Source: Streptosporangiaceae bacterium NEAU-GS5 (GTDB taxonomy: Bacteria > Actinomycetota > Actinomycetes > Streptosporangiales > Streptosporangiaceae). Taken from it: a stretch of 64,000 bases of DNA. The translations under genes and the position numbers were made by a program. Location of the stretch: positions 496,001 through 560,000 of the forward strand of contig JAGFNW010000001.1 in assembly GCA_017592665.1 (NCBI GenBank). Direction: 5' to 3'. A model generated the notes under the pieces. It did not search any database, had not been told where the DNA came from, and worked only from the letters and a program-made list of their open reading frames with translations. This document shows, in pieces, positions 44,379 to 51,434 of the stretch (its first letter is position 1; each line of letters starts with the position of its first letter).

Positions 44379-44461
44379 ATCCCCTCAACCGATCCCCTCA
44401 TCGCCTCCGGGGCCGCTGTAAGTAGAACCCTCCATGAGGTGATGAGGCGATGAGGGGATCG
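44365..44461. repeat. Candidate clt: tandem 8-bp repeats within an 18-bp inverted repeat
   Basis: Behind the translocase stop, ATGAGGNG is repeated three times in tandem with 8-bp period (44434-44457). On the other side ATCCCCTCA recurs three times in inverse orientation (44367, 44379 and 44392). CGATCCCCTCATCGCCTC (44390-44407) and GAGGCGATGAGGGGATCG (44444-44461) are perfectly complementary. Streptomyces clt loci recognised by TraB carry 8-bp direct repeats at or behind traB. A transcription terminator is the alternative. Confidence 0.6.
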
Positions 44462-44514
44462 CAGCCACCGACGCCCACCGAAGTCACGGAAAGTCACCTA
44501 CGGAGCCCCTTCTC

Positions 44515-45045
44515 ATGAGCATCTACTCAGCCGCCGCGCACCTGGCCGACACCTCCGAACTGAGTCACACGGCGAGCCAGATGACCGCCCGCTGCCGATC
44601 CACCGGCCTGACCCCATCCAGCTATCGCGGCATCATCGCCGTCGCGGTCGCCCTCGGCCTGGCGCCCGGATCCCGGCTCGCCGGCCGGGCCTGGCAAACC
44701 GATGTCGAGTTCGTGAACGCGATCATCGACCTGGAGACCGAGGTCATGACCCGGCTCAAGCGCACCAACGAGATGATCAGCCGCTACGAGACGCTGCTGA
44801 CCAACGCCCTGGCCGAACCAGATAAGAACACCGCCCCCATTACCGCGCTACGCGCAGCGCTGCCGCTGCTGTACACCGCCCGCCGCCGCGTGTCCTACGC
44901 CCTCGGCCGGCTGATGGCCGCCCCAGACGAACTCGGCGACACCTACGCCGCCGCCTACCGCTTGGTGAAATCGGGCAGGCAGCTGCCGCACAACGGGCGC
45001 TTCATCACCGGCCAGAACGGCCCACCCGCCGAGGCGACGCCATGA
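44515..45045 (+). CDS. Helical AICE protein
   Basis: A 176-residue, mainly helical protein (MSIYSAAAHLADTSELSHTA; TRLKRTNEMISRYETLLTNA; RAALPLLYTARRRVSYALGR). The C-terminal LPHNGRFITGQNG parallels the end of the 40,828 product, suggesting a shared domain that may contact the same partner. The stop overlaps the next start by ATGA. Function unknown. Confidence 0.65.
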   Translation: MSIYSAAAHLADTSELSHTASQMTARCRSTGLTPSSYRGIIAVAVALGLAPGSRLAGRAWQTDVEFVNAIIDLETEVMTRLKRTNEMISRYETLLTNALAEPDKNTAPITALRAALPLLYTARRRVSYALGRLMAAPDELGDTYAAAYRLVKSGRQLPHNGRFITGQNGPPAEATP

Positions 45046-45608
45046 ACGCTCGACCCCGCGCCGAACGCGGAACTGATCGCGACAGGGGTCGGAAGCCGAT
45101 GACCGCCCGCTCCGAACAGGCGCCCCCGCGCCGAGACCTCGACCCGAACCAGGTGCTGGCCGACAAGCTCACCCACGTGCGGGCTGAGCTGGCCCGCGTC
45201 GACGGAAAGGCGAGCACGCTGATCAATTCCGCGTACATGCTGTTCGCCATCCTGGCCAGCGCGCTGTCGGTCACCCTGGCCGGCCATCCACCCATCAAGG
45301 TGCTGCCCTTCCTGGCCGCCCTGGCCGCAGTGGTCGAGACGGGCGCGGCGATCGTCATCTTGTCGCTGGTCATCCAGCCGCGCATCCCCAAGCAGGGCGG
45401 TGTCGGGTTCGTCGTGCACGCCCGCGCGGCCGACACGGCCGAGCTACTGCGCATGCTCACCGCCGAACCGTCGACCGCGGACGCCGCCGAGTACCACTTC
45501 CTGGCCCGGCTCGCCGTGACCAAGTTCCGCCGCCTGGCATTGGCTAGCCGGATCCTGCTCGCCGCTCTCCTGAACATCGTCGTGGCCCTGGCGGTCGCCG
45601 CCCTTTGA
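45042..45608 (+). CDS. PycTM-like (Pycsar-effector-type) membrane protein
   Basis: A 188-residue protein. The helix KLTHVRAELARVDGKASTLI is followed by paired transmembrane segments (YMLFAILASALSVTLAG and VLPFLAALAAVVETGAAIVI). A cytoplasmic part with YHFLARLAVTKFRRLALASR follows, and a last membrane helix (ILLAALLNIVVALAVAAL). The order, with xxDxKAxxLI before the first TM pair, matches the PycTM domain of Pycsar antiphage effectors. No pyrimidine cyclase gene is seen in the element, so signalling by cUMP or cCMP is not supported here. Many actinobacterial mobile elements carry such proteins in the transfer region. ATGA overlap with the preceding gene. Confidence 0.65.
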   Translation: MNARPRAERGTDRDRGRKPMTARSEQAPPRRDLDPNQVLADKLTHVRAELARVDGKASTLINSAYMLFAILASALSVTLAGHPPIKVLPFLAALAAVVETGAAIVILSLVIQPRIPKQGGVGFVVHARAADTAELLRMLTAEPSTADAAEYHFLARLAVTKFRRLALASRILLAALLNIVVALAVAAL

Positions 45609-45695
45609 CTCCCGCCGCGAGCCCGAAACCCAGACCCTGAACCACTGCCACCCCTCCGAGGAGCACATGACGACCGAACCTTCGAGACCCCCCAC

Positions 45696-45974
45696 ATGGC
45701 AACGCCGATCGGCAAGGACGACCTGGTCCTCTATCACGGCAGTCTCACCGACCTGCACGGCCTGTACATCGGGCTCGACCGGTGTGACTGCGAGGCCTGC
45801 GATCCGGAGCACGACGCGACCTGGGAGCGCATCTACTGGTCTGTCCCGTTGCGCAAGCGGGCCCACATGGGCGAGCTCATGGAGCCGCACGTCCGATTCG
45901 AGCTCGAACACGAGCAGACCGGCGAGCGCTTGACCTGCGTGCACTGGACCAGCATCTCCCCGTCCGCTGAGTAA
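45696..45974 (+). CDS. Small hypothetical AICE protein
   Basis: A 92-residue protein with a protein-like composition: LVLYHGSLTDLHGLYIGLDR, CDCEACDPEHDATWERIYWS and ERLTCVHWTSISPS. Three Cys in CxCxxC could bind a metal. The start is uncertain: a strong GAGGAG stands before an ATG at 45667 in a different frame that reads only ten sensible residues, so a frameshift joining the two is possible. Confidence 0.55.
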   Translation: MATPIGKDDLVLYHGSLTDLHGLYIGLDRCDCEACDPEHDATWERIYWSVPLRKRAHMGELMEPHVRFELEHEQTGERLTCVHWTSISPSAE

Positions 45975-46005
45975 CCCGCACCCCCATTCCCTCGAAAGGA
46001 GACCC

Positions 46006-46167
46006 ATGGACGACGACGTTGAGCTCCGCTGGACCGAAGCCGTTACCGGCGAATACTGCGCCGGCTGCGGCCACCCGATCGCGCCCGGCGACCCCATGCT
46101 GCTCGTCAACGAGGACGACGCCTACGACGAGACGTGCGCCAAATGGATCGAGTACGACGCCCGGTAG
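46006..46167 (+). CDS. Small zinc-ribbon-like protein
   Basis: A 53-residue frame from ATG 46006 with AAAGGAG seven bases upstream. It reads MDDDVELRWTEAVTGEYCAG, CGHPIAPGDPMLLVNEDDAY and DETCAKWIEYDAR. The Cys pattern (CxxCxH and a later Cys) suggests a small metal-binding fold. It is preceded and followed by AICE genes on the same strand. Confidence 0.6.
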   Translation: MDDDVELRWTEAVTGEYCAGCGHPIAPGDPMLLVNEDDAYDETCAKWIEYDAR

Positions 46168-46178
46168 ACCTCCGGGCC

Positions 46179-46771
46179 GTGACCCAGACACGCCGCGTGC
46201 TGGTCACCGGATCCCGCACCTGGACCGACACCGCGACCATCCACGCCGCCGTGGTGGCCGAATGGGGCGACGGCATGACGACCCTGGTCTCCGACGGCTG
46301 CCCGCGCGGCGCCGACGCGATCGCCGAATCCATCTGGCAATCCCGCGGCGGACACGTCGAGCGCCACCCGGCGGACTGGACTCGGGACGGACAACGCGCC
46401 GGCCTGATCCGCAACGCCGACATGGTCACCCGCGGCGCGGACCTCTGCCTGGCCTTCATCCACAACGACAGCCCGGCGCCAGCCACTGTGCCGCTCTGGC
46501 CGAACGCGCCGGGATCCCCGTCCACCGCCATACCCACCCTCGACCACCCGCCACCTCAATCACTCCCAAACTTGCCCGCCGCCGAGCACCGAGGGCCACC
46601 GCCATCTGGTGCAGCCCTGACCTGGAAAAGCCGTGCATGCGCAGCGACCACCAAAACGCCGTGCACACCAAGAGCGCCAAAGCGGGCGGATGGGCCATAT
46701 ACGAGCCGACCTGGGCCGAAGCGTCCGGCGGCTGCGCAATGCCGGGCTGCGACTGCCCCGCACGAACCTGA
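46179..46771 (+). pseudogene. YspA-like SLOG-domain protein, frameshifted
   Basis: The frame from GTG 46179 reads RRVLVTGSRTWTDTATIHAA, SDGCPRGADAIAE, RHPADWTRDGQRAGLIRNAD and GADLCLAFIHNDSP, the DUF2493/YspA Rossmann-like SLOG domain. At about 46,474 the conserved sequence shifts by -1 and continues as GASHCAALAERAGIPVHRHT and KLARRRAPRATAIWCSPDLE, up to CAMPGCDCPART. A single missing C in a CCC run explains it. SLOG proteins bind nucleotide-derived ligands. It may be a broken gene, a sequencing error, or (less likely) a programmed shift. Confidence 0.65.
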
Positions 46772-46831
46772 CCTGCAGCGCACCCGCTTCTGATTTCCCG
46801 TTCATTTCTGACCGCAAGGAGTTGCTTCGCC

Positions 46832-47293
46832 ATGTCCGTCGGAGACACCACGATCACCATCGTCGGCAACCTCACCAACGACCCCGAACTGCGCTTCACT
46901 GCGCAAGGCGTGCCCGTCGCGACGTTCACCGTCGCCGCGTCCCGTCGCGTCCGCGACCAGCAGAGCGGCACCTGGCAGGACGGCGACACCCTGTTTCTTC
47001 GCTGCAACGCCTGGCGCCAGCTCGGCGAGCACTGCGCCGAATCGCTCAACCGAGGCATGCGCGTGATCGTGAACGGCCGCCTCAAGCAGCGCGACTACGA
47101 AGACAAGGAAGGCGTCAAGCGCACCGTCTACGAGGTCGACGTCGAAGAGGTCGGATCGTCGCTGAAGTTCGCCACCGCCAAGGTCGCCAAGGCCACCCGC
47201 GACCGGGCGCCGCACCCGGCCGACATCGGCGACCCCTGGTCTACCGGCTCACCGTCGAGCCCGTCGACCGACACCGACGAACCGCCGTTCTAA
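46832..47293 (+). CDS. ssb: Single-stranded DNA-binding protein
   Basis: A 153-residue OB-fold [59 protein letters not shown] and [20 protein letters not shown] short disordered tail ends in the acidic tip DTDEPPF that recruits replication and repair proteins. It is shorter in the linker than chromosomal SSBs. AAGGAG precedes the ATG at 46832. It lies directly upstream of the replication ATPase and the iteron array, fitting a role in element replication. Confidence 0.95.
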   Translation: MSVGDTTITIVGNLTNDPELRFTAQGVPVATFTVAASRRVRDQQSGTWQDGDTLFLRCNAWRQLGEHCAESLNRGMRVIVNGRLKQRDYEDKEGVKRTVYEVDVEEVGSSLKFATAKVAKATRDRAPHPADIGDPWSTGSPSSPSTDTDEPPF

Positions 47294-47374
47294 CCGTGCA
47301 CGGCGCTGCCGCCCTCGCCCGAGGGCGGCAGCCGGAACGCACCGCGTTGATCCGTGAGGAAGGGAGGACCACGG

Positions 47375-48910
47375 GTGGAGGCACCCGAGCACAACCCCAC
47401 CGGAGACGAGCCCTACTTCGCCGACGGCATCCCCGTCCCCAGCGACCTCGACCCCGACCTTGATGGCGGCGGGCCGGGCAAGACCAAGCTCGCCAAGGTC
47501 CTGGTCCAAATGGCCGCCGACTCCTACCGGCTGATCCGCGCCGACGACGGCCGCAGCTACGCCGTCCCCCGCATCGGCCCGGCCATCGCCGTCCCCCTCA
47601 CCTCCAAAGGCGGCACAGGCCTACGCGCCAAGCTCGCCACCTCCCTGTACCGGCGCACCGGGGAAGTGGCGTCCAGCTCCGAACTGTCGGATGCGATCAA
47701 CGTCCTGGCCGGAGAGGCCGGCGAGCTCGACCCCCAGCCGGTGTATCTGCGCATGGCCCGCCACCACGACGGGGCTGTCGACAGCGTGGTCGTGGACATG
47801 GGAACCGAGAACGGCCAATCCATCGTCATCACCGCGAGCGGGTGGGAGATCGAGACCACAGCGCCCGTGGTCTTCCGCCGCTCCGAGCTCACCCACCCGA
47901 TGGTCACCCCGGTACGCGGCGGCACCCTCGACGGACTGCGCGCGCTGATCAACCTGTCGGAAGAGGAGTGGCGGCTGGCGATCGGCTGGGTCGTCGCCGC
48001 CTACCTCACCGACATCCCGCACCCGATCCTGCTGATACAGGGCGAGCAGGGCACCGCCAAGTCCAACCTGATCCGGTCGCTGCTGATGCTGATCGACCCG
48101 CAGCCCGCCGCCGACCGTGAACCACCGGCCGGGCAACGGGAATGGGCGATCTTCTCCCGCGCTTCGTGGGCGTTCAGCTTCGACAACGTCACCGACATCC
48201 CCGACTGGCTGTCCAACTCCCTGTGCAAGGGCGTAACCGGCGACGCCGTCCTGCAACGCGTCCTGCACTCCGACGAGGACATCACCGTCTTCGCCTTCCA
48301 GCGCGTCATCGCCATGACCACCATCGGATTCCGCGGCCCGCTCGCCGGCGACCTGGCCGACCGCATGCTCCAGGTCGAACCCGAAGTCCTCGACCTGCGG
48401 CTCCCGGAATCACACATCCGCGCCGCCCGCGAGCAGGCCCTGCCCGCCGCGCTCGGCGCCATCTTGGACCTGGTCTCCGCCGTGCTCGCCACCCTGCCCA
48501 CCATCCGCGTCCCGGACCTGCCGCGGATGGCCGACTTCGCCCGCGTCCTGGCCGCCCTCGACCAGGTCACCGGCTGGTGCACCCTGGCCACCTACCGGGT
48601 CCGCGTCGCTGCGCTCAGCATGACCCTGATCGAAGGAAACACCTTCGCCCGAGCCCTCTACTACTTCGCCTCAACACAGCCATGGGAGGGCGGGTACTCC
48701 GATCTGCTGGCCGCGCTGCGCCGCATCTGCGACCAGCACGGTCTCCCGGCCAGCGAGCTGCCCGGCAACGCCCGGCACGTCGGAACCAAGGTCACCGAAG
48801 TCGCCCCATCACTACGGAAGGTCGGCATCGACATTCGGCGGCGCAAGAGCGGATCCAAGCGGTTCGTCTCGGTGATCAAGCGCGATTCGGCGCAAGAGCA
48901 AGAACAGTAG
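47375..48910 (+). CDS. AICE replication ATPase/helicase-like protein
   Basis: A 511-residue protein from GTG 47375 (AGGGAGG upstream). A P-loop GEQGTAKSNLIRSL lies at residues 223-236, followed by WAFSFDNVTDIPDWLSNSLC (Walker B/sensor region) and VFAFQRVIAMTTIGF. The architecture is that of a D5/SF3-like or AAA+ replication ATPase often found with primase-polymerases on actinobacterial elements. Its C-terminus is probably a winged helix (VAPSLRKVGIDIRRRKSGSK). An iteron array follows 33 bp downstream, making it a candidate initiator. Confidence 0.78.
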   Translation: MEAPEHNPTGDEPYFADGIPVPSDLDPDLDGGGPGKTKLAKVLVQMAADSYRLIRADDGRSYAVPRIGPAIAVPLTSKGGTGLRAKLATSLYRRTGEVASSSELSDAINVLAGEAGELDPQPVYLRMARHHDGAVDSVVVDMGTENGQSIVITASGWEIETTAPVVFRRSELTHPMVTPVRGGTLDGLRALINLSEEEWRLAIGWVVAAYLTDIPHPILLIQGEQGTAKSNLIRSLLMLIDPQPAADREPPAGQREWAIFSRASWAFSFDNVTDIPDWLSNSLCKGVTGDAVLQRVLHSDEDITVFAFQRVIAMTTIGFRGPLAGDLADRMLQVEPEVLDLRLPESHIRAAREQALPAALGAILDLVSAVLATLPTIRVPDLPRMADFARVLAALDQVTGWCTLATYRVRVAALSMTLIEGNTFARALYYFASTQPWEGGYSDLLAALRRICDQHGLPASELPGNARHVGTKVTEVAPSLRKVGIDIRRRKSGSKRFVSVIKRDSAQEQEQ

Positions 48911-48942
48911 GAAGATCAACTCTTTCAGATTTAGAAATTAGA

Positions 48943-49132
48943 GAAATCGTTGTCCCCTTGTCCCATCTGGGCGCTGACCTGCGCATACATAGGGACAACC
49001 CCGTTGTCCCTGGTTGTCCCTCGTTGTCCCAAGATCGCGTCTGGAGGGACAACCAGGGACGTCGAGGGACAACGAGGTTGTCCCACTATCGCCGCAGGTC
49101 AAAGGCCGAATGGGACAAGGGGACAACGATTT
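48943..49132. repeat. Palindromic iteron array, candidate replication origin
   Basis: GTTGTCCC or its complement GGGACAAC occurs exactly nine times (48949, 48992, 49003, 49013, 49023, 49046, 49066, 49077, 49120) and twice more with one change (48957, 49112). Three copies are spaced exactly 10 bp. The two ends (ATCGTTGTCCCCTTGTCCCA and its reverse complement) are perfect inverted repeats of at least 21 bp, and the whole 190 bp is an imperfect palindrome centred near 49,038, including GACCTGCG on both arms. Confidence 0.85.
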
Positions 49133-49163
49133 CCCGAGTTTCACAATCTCAGCCACGCGGCAG

Positions 49164-49266
49164 GCGGGGGATGCCTCCCTAACCGCCACCGACACGGCCG
49201 CACCGACGCCGCGAACCGGCCACAGCCCGTCGCCTGAGCGAGGCGTGGCAATGAGGCATCCCCCGC
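49164..49266. repeat. 14-bp inverted repeat flanking a 75-bp segment with an inner hairpin
   Basis: GCGGGGGATGCCTC (49164-49177) and GAGGCATCCCCCGC (49253-49266) are perfectly complementary. Between them CGCCT-GAGCG-AGGCG (49231-49245) forms a small hairpin. It lies between the iterons and the DpdA-like gene and could be part of the origin, an attenuator or a terminator. Confidence 0.6.
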
Positions 49267-49351
49267 TTTCGTGCCACCGTATGCGTTTCAAGATCCCTTG
49301 ATCATCGTCCCGGCGCTCGCCGGGCCTTACGCATGCCTCGGAGAGGCCAAC

Positions 49352-50164
49352 GTGTCCTTCAGCGCGCCCGCGCCGATGTTCTACCTCGGCGCTCACCAAC
49401 CACATTGGCTCTGGCATGCGAGCCTTCCGCTGTTCGTCAGCCACCGCCAGCTCGCACGCAAGGTCCGGCTACGCCCAGCGCTCGCCCGTTGGGCGCTGGA
49501 CTCCGGCGGTTTCACCGAACTGTCCCTGCTCGGACGCTGGGACACCACGCCCGAGCAGTACGCCGATGCCGTAGCCCGCTACGCCGAGCACATCGGCAAC
49601 CTCGACTTCGCCGCACCCCAGGATTGGATGTGCGAGCCCTTCATGGTCGAACGCACCGGGCTGAGCGTGCCAGAACATCAGGAACGCACCGTCGCCAACT
49701 TCCTGCATCTCCGGCATATCGCCCCGGACCTGCCGTTCATACCGGTCGTGCAGGGCTGGACGATCGACGACTATCTGCACTGCGTCGACCTCTATCGGTC
49801 GGCCGGCATCGATCTCGCAGCACACGATCGCGTCGGACTCGGCTCGGTCTGCCGCCGCCAATCCTCCAACGAGATCACCACGCTGGTGACCACCCTGCAG
49901 AGCGCAGGCCTGCGCCTCCACGGGTTCGGCGTCAAGACCGGCGGCATGCACCGCTACGGGCATCGTCTCGCCTCGGCCGACTCCATGGCATGGAGCTACG
50001 CCGCCCGCCGACAGCAACCCCTCGCCAGTTGCTCCGGCCACAAGAACTGCGCCAACTGCCTCACCTACGCCATCACCTGGCGCTCGCGCCTGCTCACCGA
50101 CCTCGAACGGCGTGGCCAGCAGACCGACCTCCTCATCACCCACTCGGCACACGCAGCCGCATGA
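49352..50164 (+). CDS. DpdA-like (TGT-fold) 7-deazaguanine DNA-modification protein
   Basis: A 270-residue protein from GTG 49352 with GGAGAGG six bases upstream. Motifs: ALDSGGFTELSLLG (Asp50, in the position of the TGT/DpdA general acid), FAAPQDWMCEPF, FIPVVQGWTIDDYLHCVDLY, RVGLGSVCRR, RLHGFGVKTGGM and SADSMAWSYAARR. The zinc cluster is CSGHKNCANC (from Cys227). This is the tRNA-guanine transglycosylase fold as reduced in DpdA proteins, which exchange guanine for preQ0 in DNA. No preQ0 synthesis genes are in the window, so host preQ0 would be needed. A base-exchange role on element DNA is inference. Confidence 0.72.
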   Translation: MSFSAPAPMFYLGAHQPHWLWHASLPLFVSHRQLARKVRLRPALARWALDSGGFTELSLLGRWDTTPEQYADAVARYAEHIGNLDFAAPQDWMCEPFMVERTGLSVPEHQERTVANFLHLRHIAPDLPFIPVVQGWTIDDYLHCVDLYRSAGIDLAAHDRVGLGSVCRRQSSNEITTLVTTLQSAGLRLHGFGVKTGGMHRYGHRLASADSMAWSYAARRQQPLASCSGHKNCANCLTYAITWRSRLLTDLERRGQQTDLLITHSAHAAA

Positions 50165-50199
50165 CCCACCGCGCTGTCCCAACCTCCCGGAGATCCACG

Positions 50200-51255
50200 A
50201 TGACGCCCGCTGAACCGCCACTCTCGCTGGCCAAGCAGTTCGCCGCTCGCGGCTGGCACGTCCTCCCCTTGTCTCCGACCAGCAAACGTCCACTCGCCAA
50301 CTGCAGCCAGTGCCAGATCACAGGCGCCACGCACCGCATCGAGACCTGCCCATGCCTGCCACGCGGCCGATGGTGCCACGGCGTCCGCACCGCCACCACC
50401 GACGCCGAGCGACTCACCGCATGGTGGCAGCGACAGCCCGACGCGGTTCCCGGCATCGCCGCCGGGCCGTCCGGCCTGGTCCTCATCGACCTGGACGCAC
50501 ACGATGAGGAACTCCCCCAGCATCCGGCGACAGAACTGGTGCCCGGCCACGACCTCAGCTCGACCGGCATCAACTGGAGCTCGGTCATCACCGGCATGCA
50601 CACGCTGGTCGTGCTCGCCCAGCTTCACGGCGGACCCGAGCCGTGGCCCGCCGACCCCGCTCACCAACCGCTCGTGGTGGCGACACCGAGCGGCGGACGC
50701 CACCTGTGGTACCAAGCCCCCGCCAACGGCCTACGTCAGGCCATCGGCGAGCTCGGCTGGCAGATCGACATCAAGGCCGGATGGAACTACGGCATCGCCC
50801 CCGGCGCCACCACCGGAGCCGGTACGTACCGCGTGCTGTCCGGCACCCACGCGGCGCCCGGCCAGATGCCGGACTGGCTGGCGCGCGAGGTCGTGCGCGT
50901 CGCCTCGACCCGCCCGCGGCATCATCCGCATGCGACCCGGCCGGCGGACCGCTCGAGAACGACGGCCGCGAACTACCTGACCACAGTCATCAGCCGCGGG
51001 GCCACTCGGCTCACCGGTCTCACCGACGGACGTCAACGAGCGCTCGCCGCGCTCGCCTACCAAGCAGGCGGGCTGCTGACCTGGTCAGGTCTGCCGGAAT
51101 CACACGTCGTCAGCTGGCTGATCACCGCCGGAGAAGCCAGCGGCCTGCCCACCCGGGTGGCCACCCGCATCGTTCGCCGCGCACTCGCCAACGGCATGCG
51201 GCAACCCCTTCAAGGCCCCGCCCGATCCCTGAGAGGAAGTGCAGCTCACGCATGA
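50200..51255 (+). CDS. Bifunctional primase-polymerase (Prim-Pol) replication protein
   Basis: A 351-residue protein with the Prim-Pol (AEP) N-terminal domain: AKQFAARGWHVLPLSPTSKR, an inserted Cys cluster (NCSQCQIT and TCPCLPRGRWCHGV), the catalytic Asp97-x-Asp99 in VLIDLDAH, and SGGRHLWYQAP (the SxH motif). A helical C-terminus follows. In AICEs such proteins start replication after excision, together with an ATPase and an origin. The ATG at 50200 lies 35 bp after the DpdA-like stop, and the stop overlaps xis by ATGA. Confidence 0.9.
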   Translation: MTPAEPPLSLAKQFAARGWHVLPLSPTSKRPLANCSQCQITGATHRIETCPCLPRGRWCHGVRTATTDAERLTAWWQRQPDAVPGIAAGPSGLVLIDLDAHDEELPQHPATELVPGHDLSSTGINWSSVITGMHTLVVLAQLHGGPEPWPADPAHQPLVVATPSGGRHLWYQAPANGLRQAIGELGWQIDIKAGWNYGIAPGATTGAGTYRVLSGTHAAPGQMPDWLAREVVRVASTRPRHHPHATRPADRSRTTAANYLTTVISRGATRLTGLTDGRQRALAALAYQAGGLLTWSGLPESHVVSWLITAGEASGLPTRVATRIVRRALANGMRQPLQGPARSLRGSAAHA

Positions 51256-51434
51256 AGTGGATGACCGTCTCCGAGATCTTGACCGAGCTGAAGATCACAC
51301 GTCGGACATGGCAGCACTGGCGGGCCATCGGCAAGGCGCCCAAGGCCAAGCGACTCCCGAACGGCAAGCTCCGGATCTTGCGCGAGGACTACGAGACGTG
51401 GCTTGAGTCCCTCGCTGAGGAGGACGCCGCGTGA
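51252..51434 (+). CDS. xis: Excisionase (MerR/AlpA-type HTH)
   Basis: A 60-residue protein, MKWMTVSEILTELKITRRTW followed by QHWRAIGKAPKAKRLPNGKL and RILREDYETWLESLAEEDAA. It is a winged-helix excisionase whose position between Prim-Pol and Int with overlapping start and stop codons (ATGA and GTGA) is the standard repSA-xis-int order of AICEs. It bends attachment-site DNA and drives Int toward excision. Two decayed relatives lie at 22.6 and 23.8 kb. Confidence 0.92.
   Translation: MKWMTVSEILTELKITRRTWQHWRAIGKAPKAKRLPNGKLRILREDYETWLESLAEEDAA

Noticed and set aside
45042-45608. Complete Pycsar defence system
   Set aside because: No pyrimidine cyclase gene is near; only the effector-like membrane domain is present.
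45667-45933. Frame with strong GAGGAG ribosome-binding site
   Set aside because: After about ten residues it becomes a Ser/Thr/Arg shadow of the more protein-like frame starting at 45696; noted there as a possible frameshift.
48943-49132. CRISPR array hypothesis for the repeats near 49 kb
   Set aside because: Repeats are 8 bp, inverted as well as direct and without uniform spacers; no cas genes. No CRISPR array was seen anywhere in the window.
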